A DNA stretch of 64,000 bases. It comes from Acerihabitans arboris (GTDB lineage Bacteria; Pseudomonadota; Gammaproteobacteria; Enterobacterales; Enterobacteriaceae). The first letter of the stretch is position 1, and each line of letters opens with the position of its first letter. The notes below the pieces were generated by a model. The model made no database searches and was not told the origin of the DNA. It saw nothing but the letters and a program-made list of their open reading frames with translations. Position numbers and translations under genes: made by a program. The stretch covers positions 29,216 to 93,215 of the forward strand of contig NZ_WUBS01000014.1 in assembly GCF_010131535.1 (NCBI RefSeq). Reading direction: 5' to 3'. Of this stretch, positions 55,333-64,000 are shown in pieces.

Positions 55333-56463
55333 TTAAACAGATAACAATTGGCTGTACAGCCCGGTCAACTGCTGGGAAAGGCGGACGGGGGTGCAGTCTT
55401 TCACCCGCTCGCGGGCGGCGAGTCCCATCTCGGGCCGCAGCTGACGTGAAGGTATGGCGCTGACGAATTCCGTGAGCGTTTTGACATCCAGCGCATCGCA
55501 GACAAAACCCTGTTTCCCGGCTTCGATAAACTCCGCCCCGCCGCAGCGTTCACTGGTGATTACCGGCAGGCCGCAGGCCATGGCTTCCAGTATGACGTTG
55601 GGGAAGGGATCGTAAAGGGTGGGCAAAATCAGGCCGTCCGCCCCATGGTAAAAAGGTAACACGTCCTTTTGTACCCCGATAAAACGGATGCGCTGCAGAC
55701 ATCCCAAACCCTGGGCATAAGCGCGATATTTATCCTGCTGTTTATCCTGGCCCACCACAATCAGATAACGATCGCTGGCGGCTATCGCGGTGATGGCCGC
55801 TTTCAGGCCTTTGCGTTCAAAGCCGGAACCGACATAGATCAGGGCGCAGGCCTGCTCCGGGATGGCCATTTTCATCCGGGCCTGCCTGCGCTGTTCCGGC
55901 GCCGCGGGATAAAATCGCGCTGAATCTATGGCGTTATAGATCAAGGCGAATTTGTCTTCCGGCACCTGGTAGCAACGGATAATGTCGTTCTTCACCATCA
56001 GGGAATTACAAATGATCTTCTTTAACTCAGGCGCGTGGAACATCGCCTCTTCCGCCGCCAGCACATAACGATGGTAGCCGCTGAACGAGGTTAACCATTG
56101 CTGGTGTGCCGGGATAATGCGCGCCCGCTGTTCAAGCCAAGCCCTATGCACCCCGTCGCCGGCGCGGAAGACGTCGCAGCCGGCAATACGTTCGTGGCTT
56201 TGCACCAAATCAAAATGTTCGCGTTGCCAGCAACGCCTGGCGGCGCGGGCAAAACCGCGCTCACGCGACACACGCCCCCATTTTGCCGGATTACAGATAT
56301 GCACATGCCAATCGGGGCGAGGGTCGCCGGACCATTGCCGGGTCAGGATATTCAGTTCCAGCCCGGTATCGTCCAATGCGTCCAGCGCCCGGGTGATAAA
56401 ACGCTCCGCGCCGCCGTCGGGGCGGTACTTTTGCCGGACAATCGCCAGTCTGGTTGTTTTCAT
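55333..56463 (-). CDS. LPS core glycosyltransferase, GT4 family (WaaG/WabG-like)
   Basis: A 376-residue GT-B glycosyltransferase starting MKTTRLAIVRQKYRPDGGAE, like WaaG and WabG. The donor-site motif is GLILPTLYDPFPNVILEAMA, with ITSERCGGAEFIEAG following. WaaG adds glucose and WabG galacturonic acid to heptose II; the sequence alone does not decide which. The presence of WaaE nearby makes WabG the more likely equivalent. It lies 24 bp after waaQ in the core operon. Confidence 0.87.
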   Translation of the reverse strand: MKTTRLAIVRQKYRPDGGAERFITRALDALDDTGLELNILTRQWSGDPRPDWHVHICNPAKWGRVSRERGFARAARRCWQREHFDLVQSHERIAGCDVFRAGDGVHRAWLEQRARIIPAHQQWLTSFSGYHRYVLAAEEAMFHAPELKKIICNSLMVKNDIIRCYQVPEDKFALIYNAIDSARFYPAAPEQRRQARMKMAIPEQACALIYVGSGFERKGLKAAITAIAASDRYLIVVGQDKQQDKYRAYAQGLGCLQRIRFIGVQKDVLPFYHGADGLILPTLYDPFPNVILEAMACGLPVITSERCGGAEFIEAGKQGFVCDALDVKTLTEFVSAIPSRQLRPEMGLAARERVKDCTPVRLSQQLTGLYSQLLSV

Positions 56464-56487
56464 AGCCCCTTGTTCACCATAAACCGC

Positions 56488-57573
56488 TCATTTTGCTTCT
56501 GCTAAATAGTCACGCGCGGCGTCCAATACCGTCTCGACGGGAATGGCGTCAAGGTAACGTTGCCGGGTACGGGTATCAATGGCGTCAGGCCGCGGAAGTT
56601 CGGCAAAGTCACCGGCCCAGATAACCGTGCTGTTATCGCTCCAGGGCCGCCAATGATGCAGCTTGGTCGGACCAAACAGGGCGACGCAGGGCGTGTGCAG
56701 CGCCGCGGCCATATGCATTGGCGCCGAATCGACGCCGATAAACAGCCGGGCGCGATCGATAAGCGCCGCCAATTGGGTTAGCGTCAGCTCCCCCGCCAGG
56801 GAGATGACCTGGGGATTATGGCAAAGGGACTGAATATGCGCGATCATGTCGCGTTCTTTTTTATCCGGCCCGGCGGTGAGGATTAGGGTTAATCCCTGTG
56901 GCTGCAGGGCATCCAACAGCTGTGCCATCTTGGCATCGTCCCAGCATTTGTAGGTCCAGCGCGAGGTGGGCTGGATCACGATATAGTCGCCGGTAACGCC
57001 GCGTTCGGCCAGCAGCCGCTGCCGGCTGGCCTCATCGTCGGCGCAATAGTGCATGGAGGCGCGGCTGTCGGTAATCTCGATATTCAGCGGCGCCAGGATG
57101 CTCAGATTCTGCTCGACGGTGTGCAGCTTGCCGTGGTTTGCGGTGGAAACCAGGCTGGTATGCGCCTTGCGCCAGATAAACGAACGCCGCTTTTGATAAC
57201 CAAAGCCAATGCGTACCGGCGCCCCGCTCAATAACGAAATGGCGGCGCTGCGCCACTGGTCGGCCAGGTTTATGACCAGATCAAAATGGCGGGAGCGGAT
57301 CTGTTTAAGCAGGGCCAGTTCCTGTTTTAACTGATAGCGGATCCCCTGTTTTTTCCAGGAGCGATCGATGGCGTGGATTACTGATATCGCCGGATGGTAG
57401 CGGAGGATGGCCTCGGTTTCCTTGTACAACAGAACATCGATTTCACTCTCGGGATAGCGTTGGCGCAGGGTATTGATGACCGGCGTGGTCAACAGCATAT
57501 CGCCGTGATGACGTAATTTGATTAACAGTATTCTTTTGACCTGGGCGGGTAATACGGCGTGGCGAATGGACAT
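56488..57573 (-). CDS. waaQ: LPS heptosyltransferase III
   Basis: A 361-residue GT9 enzyme that adds the third heptose to the inner core. It begins VKRILLIKLRHHGDMLLTTP at about residue 12, the WaaQ opening, and has NLADQWRSAAISLLSGAPVR, IQPTSRWTYKCWDDAKMAQL and the terminal FIGVDSAPMHMAAALHTPCV donor motif. It precedes the GT4 gene on the same strand. Confidence 0.93.
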   Translation of the reverse strand: MSIRHAVLPAQVKRILLIKLRHHGDMLLTTPVINTLRQRYPESEIDVLLYKETEAILRYHPAISVIHAIDRSWKKQGIRYQLKQELALLKQIRSRHFDLVINLADQWRSAAISLLSGAPVRIGFGYQKRRSFIWRKAHTSLVSTANHGKLHTVEQNLSILAPLNIEITDSRASMHYCADDEASRQRLLAERGVTGDYIVIQPTSRWTYKCWDDAKMAQLLDALQPQGLTLILTAGPDKKERDMIAHIQSLCHNPQVISLAGELTLTQLAALIDRARLFIGVDSAPMHMAAALHTPCVALFGPTKLHHWRPWSDNSTVIWAGDFAELPRPDAIDTRTRQRYLDAIPVETVLDAARDYLAEAK

Positions 57574-57629
57574 GTTGGCACTGACCTATTGATATTCTGA
57601 TAACTCAGACCGTGAAATCACGCTAAAAT

Positions 57630-58634
57630 TCAGCGCTTGCGCCACGCATAAATCCTGCGCAGCCACAATAATAACTGATACCACTGCTTGATACCGCGGG
57701 CATTGCGGATCATACGCTTATGGGTTCCGCTGGCAAAGATATCATTAATCATCGTCTGTTTGGCCGCCGGGTCGGGTTCGCGGCGCATGGAATGACAAAT
57801 GGATAGCGCTTCATGTGCCACCTGATAGGCAAATTCAGGGTACATTTTTATCTTGCCGCGATAACGCAGGTTGATCTCTTCCAGACGTTGCGCAATCCGG
57901 ATGTAATGGCGTTGGTACTCAACGTTTTTCATGCCGGTTCTTTTTTGGTTGCTGATGGATTGGTCGTGAATGTAATACCGGTACAGCACGTCTTGGGTAT
58001 AACGTACCCGGCGGGCATTAAACATCAGCTCCGTGGTCCAGGGGATATCCTGGTGATGCAGGCCCGGCTCGAACAGCAGGTTAAGCCGCCTGACTAATGC
58101 CAGGCGATAGATACCCAGCCAGACCACATGCAGGTAGCGTTTAGTCGCCAGAGCCTTATGCAGCCAGGTCGGGCCGTCCAGTACCCCGGTAGACGCCAGG
58201 CGGTCAAGCGGGATCAGCGTTTTTACGCGTTTTGAGCCCAGGAAAAAACGCTCGCCGTTACATTGGGCGACATCAAGATCGTCTTGCTGCGCCATATCCA
58301 CCAGGGTCTGGTACATCGAGGGGTACAACAGATCGTCGGCATCAGGGAAAGTGACATAGGCGCCGCGGGCAACCGCCAGGCCGGCATTGCGCGCGCGCGA
58401 CACTCCGCCGTTAGGCTGGTTGATAAGGGTAATATGCCCATAGTCGTCCGCATACTGACGCGCAAGCGTTTGCGAACCGTCGGTCGAGCCGTCATTGACG
58501 ATAATGATCTCGATGTCTTTCAGCGTCTGGGCCAGCAGCGAGTCCATAAAGGCCGCAAACATCCCGCCTGCGTTATACAGTGGAATGATTACGCTCAGCT
58601 TGACAGGGGTTGCGGACGGCGTGTCAGCGGTCAT
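57630..58634 (-). CDS. Glycosyltransferase family 2 in the LPS core cluster
   Basis: A 334-residue GT2 enzyme. The N-terminal nucleotide-sugar domain has VKLSVIIPLYNAGGMFAAFM, IEIIIVNDGSTDGSQTLARQ and the DxD motif TFPDADDLLYPSM. The second half (GLHHQDIPWTTELMFNARRV) is like many core and O-antigen transferases. The start at 58634 has GGAAAG upstream. Acceptor and sugar cannot be told. It sits between waaL and waaQ, so outer-core addition is likely. Confidence 0.85.
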   Translation of the reverse strand: MTADTPSATPVKLSVIIPLYNAGGMFAAFMDSLLAQTLKDIEIIIVNDGSTDGSQTLARQYADDYGHITLINQPNGGVSRARNAGLAVARGAYVTFPDADDLLYPSMYQTLVDMAQQDDLDVAQCNGERFFLGSKRVKTLIPLDRLASTGVLDGPTWLHKALATKRYLHVVWLGIYRLALVRRLNLLFEPGLHHQDIPWTTELMFNARRVRYTQDVLYRYYIHDQSISNQKRTGMKNVEYQRHYIRIAQRLEEINLRYRGKIKMYPEFAYQVAHEALSICHSMRREPDPAAKQTMINDIFASGTHKRMIRNARGIKQWYQLLLWLRRIYAWRKR

Positions 58635-58700
58635 ATGGTAAACTTTCCGGACAAAGCGACTAAGTACCACCAGGCCGTGTCGGCCGAAATCAATGGATTG

Positions 58701-60023
58701 TTACACCGCATCTGTTGTTTTGCCGGCGCTCCCTGCCGGGCGGTCTACCCTGTCAGGAGCTGGAGCGACCAGGCGCAACATCATTAAAAAACCCAACACC
58801 AGCAGGATAAAATAAGGTGACTCACGATTATAAAATTGGCAGTCGACCTGGCTAAATACGATAACCGGCAGCGACAGCAGCAAAAACGCCCCCGCGCCCG
58901 AGAACAGGACAAAAGGGTAAACCAGGAGCGCCACAAACACCGCCAGCATAAGGATAGCACCAAAAATACCCTGTAATGAGAGCGTATCCAGCAGATCGTT
59001 ATGCATATGATATTGTACGTTATTCAATGCTTCCTGGTTTCCCGCTTCGTGCTGTTGGATATAGCTCGTTGCCAGGGTATTGCGGCTGTCCGCCGATTGA
59101 CCGAACGGATGCTGCTCAAAGCTATGCCAGGCGGATTTCCATAAGCTAATCCTGGCCCCCATCGAGGTATTGTTTCGACCTTGCATATAGAGCTCGGCCT
59201 CTTGCTGGATGCCATCCAACCGCTCCATTGCCGGATGATAATAAGGCTTGCCGTACAGCAGGGCGCAGACGCCTAAAACCACAATGGCGGTAGCAAAAAT
59301 GCGTTTATGGTTTTTTTTGCCATAAAACAGCTCATGTCCCAGGCAAAACACCATGAACGCCGCATAGAACATCAAGGCCGAGCGGGTCTCGGTGGCTAAC
59401 AGGGTTATCAGGGTCAGGCCGATGGCCATCAGGCACCACGGCCGGTAAAGATGCGGCACAAAACGGCGCAGGCAATAGATTGCCACCATGGAAAACAGCA
59501 CCAATATATAGGCGCCGGAGGTGGCGGCATCGGCGTTGATTTTTATCCGATCGCCGCTCTTGAGATATTGCAGCGTATCGGTAATGGCAATCATTACCAG
59601 CAGCACAAATATCAGATAGCTGGCGAAGGTTGCGGTCCGAAAGCTAAACCGCCAGTTGTGCCTGTTGCGCTCGATGCAATACAGCACAAAAGCGCCTAAT
59701 AACATGCGCTTACCGCTAATCTGATAATGGTGGGCCACCAGAGGGAATTCGGGGCTGCTGGTAAGGGCCAGCCAAATGAGTTTGCTCAGGCCCAGTAAAA
59801 AAAACAGGGTTGGGAACACGTAAAAATGAATTTTTTTATCGACCTTAAACACCAGAAAAATAAAATGGATAATGCTGACATAAGTCAGGATGTAAAATGC
59901 ATTACGACTCACCTCGCCTGAAAACAAAAAAAATGCGATGGAAATACTGGTGAGAAAAAAATAAAGCAACGGAAGAACATTATCGATATTTTGCGGGCGA
60001 TAAGCATTTTTCAAAGCGATCAT
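58701..60023 (-). CDS. waaL: O-antigen ligase
   Basis: A 440-residue inner-membrane protein with about 12 helices that joins O-antigen from undecaprenyl diphosphate to the core. The large periplasmic loop (NNTSMGARISLWKSAWHSFE; HMHNDLLDTLSLQG IFG) contains the conserved Arg and His seen in Wzy_C/WaaL proteins. WaaL proteins vary greatly in sequence, so the name rests on topology, loop motif and location within the core cluster. It overlaps the GT8 gene by 4 bp. Confidence 0.85.
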   Translation of the reverse strand: MIALKNAYRPQNIDNVLPLLYFFLTSISIAFFLFSGEVSRNAFYILTYVSIIHFIFLVFKVDKKIHFYVFPTLFFLLGLSKLIWLALTSSPEFPLVAHHYQISGKRMLLGAFVLYCIERNRHNWRFSFRTATFASYLIFVLLVMIAITDTLQYLKSGDRIKINADAATSGAYILVLFSMVAIYCLRRFVPHLYRPWCLMAIGLTLITLLATETRSALMFYAAFMVFCLGHELFYGKKNHKRIFATAIVVLGVCALLYGKPYYHPAMERLDGIQQEAELYMQGRNNTSMGARISLWKSAWHSFEQHPFGQSADSRNTLATSYIQQHEAGNQEALNNVQYHMHNDLLDTLSLQGIFGAILMLAVFVALLVYPFVLFSGAGAFLLLSLPVIVFSQVDCQFYNRESPYFILLVLGFLMMLRLVAPAPDRVDRPAGSAGKTTDAV

Positions 60024-61027
60024 TTAGCGGTTCCAACATGGAAATACTTGTTTTTTATATATTTTATCAGCCACATCAGACTGTCGGGATAACGTTTCTG
60101 AAACCAAAGCGCGTAAGCGTATCTTTTCATCTCTTTATGTTTGACCGGCGAATCCAGTGGTTCGGATTGCCAGGGCGTACGCCGATGATAGGTATTATAT
60201 AAATCAGCTAACGGCCCCGATCCCCATAAATGCCAGGGCTTGCATTTGCCAGTGTAGTGGATTAGCACGGTATCGGCGGGGATCTTCGGACGATGGCTGA
60301 CCTTATTGGCAATAATATCATAGATATAATTATATTTTTTTGGCAGCAGCAGGACTTCCTGTTCTAGCACCAGGTTCAGCGCATCCTGATCGGGGAAACG
60401 GAAATAGTCTCCTTTGGCGCTTAACAATTTTAGCAAGCGTGCCGTGGTCTTTCGCTCCAGCCATAAGGGGATATTGATATACAGAAAACCAGAATTAAAG
60501 TAATTCCCGGAGGTTAAGCTCAGTTCCGGGCATAGCGTGCTGCGCGCGCGTTTATTATCATTGACCGCGCACAGGGTATAATTATCAAAAGAGAGATCAA
60601 TCAAAGGCTTAATACTGCCGATACACAGGATGTCGGCATCAAGATAGATCACCCGCGACACGGTATCCTTGAGTATTAACGGAATAAAAATCCGATAATA
60701 AATCGTTTTGGCATACCGACCGATACAAGGCATGTCATCAAAGCAACCGCTTTGGTATTTATATAATGTTATGGCAATTGAACGCCCCGCCACCAGGATT
60801 AGTAGCTTCTTTTTGACACTATCGGCCAGACCGTTGCTAAAAATATGGATATGAAACAAACTGCCAGGATTATTGTCCAGCAATGAAAATAGCGTTACAC
60901 CCATACCTCGCGCGTACTGGTTATCAACGCCAAATGCAATATGACAAACAGGTTGCGGTGCGGCCGATAATGTATCGATGAGCTTCACTTGATGCTCAAT
61001 CATGTTGGTCACGACTTTACTATCCAT
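60020..61027 (-). CDS. Glycosyltransferase family 8 (WaaO/WaaR/WaaI-like)
   Basis: A 335-residue GT8 transferase. The domain starts at about residue 28 (VCHIAFGVDNQYARGMGVTL), the DxD motif is RVIYLDADILCIGSIKPL, and the C-terminal metal/donor part is VLIHYTGKCKPWHLWGSGPL. GT8 members of enterobacterial core clusters add glucose or galactose to the outer core. GGAAGTG precedes the start. It overlaps its upstream GT9 neighbour by 8 bp and waaL by 4 bp. Confidence 0.88.
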   Translation of the reverse strand: MDSKVVTNMIEHQVKLIDTLSAAPQPVCHIAFGVDNQYARGMGVTLFSLLDNNPGSLFHIHIFSNGLADSVKKKLLILVAGRSIAITLYKYQSGCFDDMPCIGRYAKTIYYRIFIPLILKDTVSRVIYLDADILCIGSIKPLIDLSFDNYTLCAVNDNKRARSTLCPELSLTSGNYFNSGFLYINIPLWLERKTTARLLKLLSAKGDYFRFPDQDALNLVLEQEVLLLPKKYNYIYDIIANKVSHRPKIPADTVLIHYTGKCKPWHLWGSGPLADLYNTYHRRTPWQSEPLDSPVKHKEMKRYAYALWFQKRYPDSLMWLIKYIKNKYFHVGTAK

Positions 61028-62111
61028 TAATCACTTCCTTATGGCTAAGTTTAGCAACAAAGGCAAAAATATCGTCGCGATTTGCCTGGGTTAGCGCAAA
61101 TAATCTTAGCGGAGAGTGTTCAAAGTGATATGGCGCGGAAAATACAAACGATGATGGCTTAATATCCGCGGGAGAGATAATGAGCGTCTGGCCCAAAGGC
61201 CGCTGTTCGGCCATGCAGCATGGACCTGAGAGGCAAATCACCGGTACCCGCTGTGAATCGGCAATGTAAATATTGCCCGAATCCGACGCTATATAGCAAT
61301 CCATTCGTGAAACGGCGTAAGGGATTTCCTCCAGCTGCAGCTGTCCCACCAGGCTGATAACGTTGCCGCTGCCGCCATTGACCTGGTAAAACTCGTCCAG
61401 GTAGCGTTGTTCATCCTGCGGCCCGAAAATATAGAATACGCATGGCAAGGAGGCCAGCGTAGCCAGGATTTGCCCCCAAACCGCGGCGGGGATGGTTTTG
61501 GCCTTATTGCCGGCGGAGATGCTGATGCCGATTTTGATTTTTCCCGGCGCATCCGGCATCGGCAATACCCGCTGCGGTTGCCAGAGCGGCTGCGTGGCAT
61601 GCTTAGGCTGGCTGCGCCACGTCAGCGCGCGATCGGCAAGCTTCAGGTAGTTTTCGAGCGACAGCGTGTCCCGGCGGTGTTCAACGCAGCCCGAAGCCGT
61701 CAGATAAAAAATGCCGTGGTACCATTTGCGCGTGTATACCGTGAGGAATTGCTTATTGCGCGCATTGCAAACCGCGGCATAAAACAGATTGGTACTGTTG
61801 GGCTGCAGCAAATAGACGTTGCTATAACGGTTAATCAGCATAAACGCCAGGCGCATTTTTTTTAAGAAGCCGGACTTGTATTCTTCAATAAAAAAGCAGT
61901 CCGCCAAGGTATTGTCACGGGAGGCCAGCGGGCCAACCGTCCGGCTTAGCAGCGCGTCGGACCGGCCAAGCTGCTGCAATAACGGCGTGATATTGACAAA
62001 ATCGCCAATCTTGGCTGTTTGGATAATTAAATTTCTACCAGTGTGCTTTTGGAAAGGCTTTAGCGCGAACTTAATTGGTAGCAATAAAAAAAACAAGATC
62101 ACATAGCTCAT
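61020..62111 (-). CDS. GT9 heptosyltransferase-like protein
   Basis: A 363-residue GT9-family protein with an N-terminal hydrophobic segment (MSYVILFFLLLPIKFALKPF) ahead of the enzyme domain, unusual for WaaC/F/Q. The domain runs from NLIIQTAKIGDFVNITPLLQ to CYIASDSGNIYIADSQRVPV, the place of the DTG motif of heptosyltransferases, which here reads DSG. It would be a fourth GT9 in this cluster besides waaF, waaC and waaQ. The acceptor is unknown; an extra heptose in the outer core is one option. It starts inside the waaC stop codon. Confidence 0.78.
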   Translation of the reverse strand: MSYVILFFLLLPIKFALKPFQKHTGRNLIIQTAKIGDFVNITPLLQQLGRSDALLSRTVGPLASRDNTLADCFFIEEYKSGFLKKMRLAFMLINRYSNVYLLQPNSTNLFYAAVCNARNKQFLTVYTRKWYHGIFYLTASGCVEHRRDTLSLENYLKLADRALTWRSQPKHATQPLWQPQRVLPMPDAPGKIKIGISISAGNKAKTIPAAVWGQILATLASLPCVFYIFGPQDEQRYLDEFYQVNGGSGNVISLVGQLQLEEIPYAVSRMDCYIASDSGNIYIADSQRVPVICLSGPCCMAEQRPLGQTLIISPADIKPSSFVFSAPYHFEHSPLRLFALTQANRDDIFAFVAKLSHKEVING

Positions 62112-63100
62112 TAGATCATTCGTCCGCTTGCCTCAAGCGATAACAGGTTAGCTAACTCGTCATAAACACGCGTTGCCGGGAGGTTCTCCAGCCGGTTATC
62201 CGCTGATTGCAATGCATGCTGATTGTTGCCATAACCACCGATAAGCCCGGGATCGGTGGGACCATATAGCGTAATATTCGGCCTATCGAGCGCGGCGGCA
62301 AGATGACTTAAGCCGGTATCAACCGAGACCACCGCCGTGGCGCCTGCCAGCACCTCGGCGACTCCCGCTAGATTAAGCCTAGGAAGTACCTCAACTAAAG
62401 GGAAATTGTCCGAAAGACGCAGGGCGCGCTGATATTCCGGCTGGGTTCCCCACGGCAGCCTGATATTAAAGCCGCTTGGTGACAGCAATTCAATCAGCGT
62501 ACGCCAGTGGGTTTCCGGCCAGTGCTTCTCTTTACGCGTGGTGGCATGCAAAAAAACCAGGTAGGCGCCGCCGGGCTGGGCAGGCTGGCCGGTAAAATGC
62601 CCGGCAATGGCATAATCCCCGCGTCCCGCCGGCACGTCATATCCCAGGCTGGCGGCGAACAGCTGGCGAATGCGCTCGACGGCATGCTGTGATCGGGCAA
62701 TATGATGCCGATGATTGTAGAACCAGCTGGCGAAGGGTTCGCGCGCGCTTTTACTATCCAGGCCATGTTTTTCGCCTTTGGCGACCCGGGTCACCAGCGC
62801 GGCGCTTTTTATCAATCCTTGCGCATCAATCACCCTATCGTAGTGTTTTTGCTGCACCTGGCGTTTAAAATCGCAACGTTCCTGACGGGTAACCATGCCA
62901 AACCAATTTTTCCGCCAGCGCCTGATGGCTACCGGTATCACCCGATCAACCGCCGGATGCCAGGACGGGATTTGGGCGAAACCTTCTTCCACTACCCAGT
63001 CAAAACGAATGCCGGGCAGGGCGTGCATGGCATCGGTCAGCGCGGGCAGCGCATGCAATACGTCGCCCATGGAGGAGGTCTTAACAATCAGCACCTGCAT
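62111..63100 (-). CDS. waaC: LPS heptosyltransferase I
   Basis: A 329-residue GT9 enzyme adding the first heptose to Kdo2-lipid A. It begins MQVLIVKTSSMGDVLHALPA, has DRVIDAQGLIKSAALVTRVA, YLVFLHATTRKEKHWPETHW and the donor motif AVVSVDTGLSHLAAALDRPN. Length and motifs match E. coli WaaC. It overlaps waaF by one base upstream and the GT9 gene by one base downstream. Confidence 0.95.
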   Translation of the reverse strand: MQVLIVKTSSMGDVLHALPALTDAMHALPGIRFDWVVEEGFAQIPSWHPAVDRVIPVAIRRWRKNWFGMVTRQERCDFKRQVQQKHYDRVIDAQGLIKSAALVTRVAKGEKHGLDSKSAREPFASWFYNHRHHIARSQHAVERIRQLFAASLGYDVPAGRGDYAIAGHFTGQPAQPGGAYLVFLHATTRKEKHWPETHWRTLIELLSPSGFNIRLPWGTQPEYQRALRLSDNFPLVEVLPRLNLAGVAEVLAGATAVVSVDTGLSHLAAALDRPNITLYGPTDPGLIGGYGNNQHALQSADNRLENLPATRVYDELANLLSLEASGRMI

Positions 63101-64000
63101 CAGCTCCCCTTACCCATGGGCAGCAAGGTTTCCAGCTCGGCGATTACCCGGTCGGGGTGGATATCAATCAGGCTCTGATGATAGCCTTGCTCGTCGTCGC
63201 CTTTGCGGATGCGCTGATAGCCGCTGATTAAACGAATCACTTTGGCATGTTGCGCGAGCGGTGGGGTAAAGTCGGGGCTGCTCGGGCCGTAAAGCGCCAC
63301 CAGCGGACGTTCCAGCGCGGCGGCGATATGCATCAACCCTGAATCATTGCTGACCACCGCCTGGCAGCCGGCAAGCAGCGCCACCGCCTGCCCAAGGGCG
63401 GTTTGCCCCGCCAGGTTGCGGCAATATTCGCGTGCTGTCGCCGGCAACATTGCGCTTATCTCATCACCCATGGCGCGATCTTTCGCCGAGCCGAACAGGA
63501 TGATGTGATAACCCCGGGCGATAAGCGTTTGGGCCAGCGCGGCGTAATGATAATGGGGCCAGCGCTTGGCCGGCCCGAACTCCGCGCCGGGACAAAAGCC
63601 AATCGCCGGCCGTTCGGCAGACAGGGAGAAGGTTTTGCGGGCCGCCTGTATTTCGTCCTGGCGGACGTCAAGGCGCGGCCAGAGCAGCGGCTGCGGTAAA
63701 TCCCCGGCGCTTTGGATATCCGCTTTATCATAGGCCAGCGCCACATAGCGCTGCACCATCAGGGGAAAGGCGGTTTTGTCCAGCACGCGCAGGTCGTTAA
63801 GCAGGCCGTAACGCATTTCACCGCGCCAACCGGTACGTCTGGCGATGCCGGCAAAAAAAGGCACCAAAGCCGATTTGAAGGAGTTGGGCAGCACTATTGC
63901 CTGCCGGTAGCCCTGCGTTTTCAGGCCAAGGCCAAGCCGCCGACGTTCAGCCAGCGCCAACGCGCCGTGGCCAAGCGGCATGGACAACGCCCGGTTTACC
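63100..64000 (-). CDS. waaF: LPS heptosyltransferase II, N-terminus beyond the window
   Basis: Partial GT9 enzyme that adds the second heptose. The readable 300 residues match E. coli WaaF closely: VLPNSFKSALVPFFAG, RTGWRGEMRYGLLNDLRVLD, IGFCPGAEFGPAKRWPHYHY and VALYGPSSPDFTPPL. The reading frame continues through the right edge (VNRALSMPLGHG), so about 55 N-terminal residues are missing. TTG and ATG codons near 63980 are internal and not the start. Confidence 0.95.
   Translation of the reverse strand, partial: VNRALSMPLGHGALALAERRRLGLGLKTQGYRQAIVLPNSFKSALVPFFAGIARRTGWRGEMRYGLLNDLRVLDKTAFPLMVQRYVALAYDKADIQSAGDLPQPLLWPRLDVRQDEIQAARKTFSLSAERPAIGFCPGAEFGPAKRWPHYHYAALAQTLIARGYHIILFGSAKDRAMGDEISAMLPATAREYCRNLAGQTALGQAVALLAGCQAVVSNDSGLMHIAAALERPLVALYGPSSPDFTPPLAQHAKVIRLISGYQRIRKGDDEQGYHQSLIDIHPDRVIAELETLLPMGKGS

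Overview
The window is chromosomal DNA from a member of the Enterobacterales. The housekeeping genes at both ends keep the Escherichia coli gene order: rpoZ-gmk on the left, and yicC / rph-pyrE / slmA / dut-coaBC / radC-rpmB-rpmG-mutM / coaD-waaE-waaA on the right, followed by a lipopolysaccharide (LPS) core cluster that runs into waaF at the right edge. Most of the DNA is GC-rich, and the WaaE/WabG-type core genes fit lineages such as Sodalis, Pectobacterium, Serratia or Klebsiella better than E. coli itself. I cannot name the genus. No tRNA, rRNA, integrase, transposase, phage gene or CRISPR array was seen.

In E. coli only dinD, yicG and ligB lie between yicC and gmk. Here that gap holds about 44 kb of accessory genes (roughly 1.0-45.1 kb). 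In order these are: (1) a MarR regulator and a DUF523 protein; (2) 3.3-16.1 kb, a five-gene peptide-type ABC importer with a Tat-type binding protein, an MFS transporter, two CocE-type serine hydrolases, a nitrilase-family amidase and a GlxA-type AraC regulator, with the same TGTCGT-like half-sites 21 bp apart in front of both operons; (3) an ElaA acetyltransferase, an orphan RppA-like type III polyketide synthase, and an AraC/DUF2000 pair; (4) 20.0-23.5 kb, an AT-rich operon made of a 24-codon micro-ORF, an attenuator-like hairpin, two paralogous proteins that join a PqqD-like peptide-recognition domain to a haem-oxygenase-like metal domain, and an MFS exporter; (5) a YcaQ glycosylase; (6) 25.9-30.5 kb, IclR regulator, amino-acid ABC importer and HutF behind a sigma-54-type promoter with an NtrC-like enhancer; (7) a patch of decayed genes; (8) 32.1-41.7 kb, an operon with an ArgH-like C-N lyase, an amino-acid ABC importer, two polysaccharide-deacetylase-fold proteins and an MmgE/PrpD protein, with an HcxA-like dehydrogenase downstream and a divergent LysR regulator; (9) fhuE behind a Fur box; (10) cupin and XRE remnants.

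Most of the accessory block looks built for scavenging. It has three ABC importers, each next to hydrolases, lyases or deiminases and to a dedicated regulator, plus a xenosiderophore receptor. The best candidate for an undescribed system is the micro-ORF/RRE-metalloenzyme/MFS operon at 20.0-23.5 kb, which has the layout of a short ribosomally made, post-translationally modified peptide (RiPP) pathway. The ArgH-like/MmgE-PrpD operon is the second candidate. It resembles the lyase plus epimerase logic known from iminodisuccinate breakdown, and the lyase lacks the glutamine that argininosuccinate lyases use for substrate contact.

The right part (45-64 kb) is core genome: tRNA and nucleotide metabolism, cell-division control, ribosomal proteins, DNA repair, coenzyme A synthesis, and a tightly packed minus-strand LPS core operon (waaF-waaC-GT9-GT8-waaL-GT2-waaQ-GT4, then waaA-waaE-coaD).
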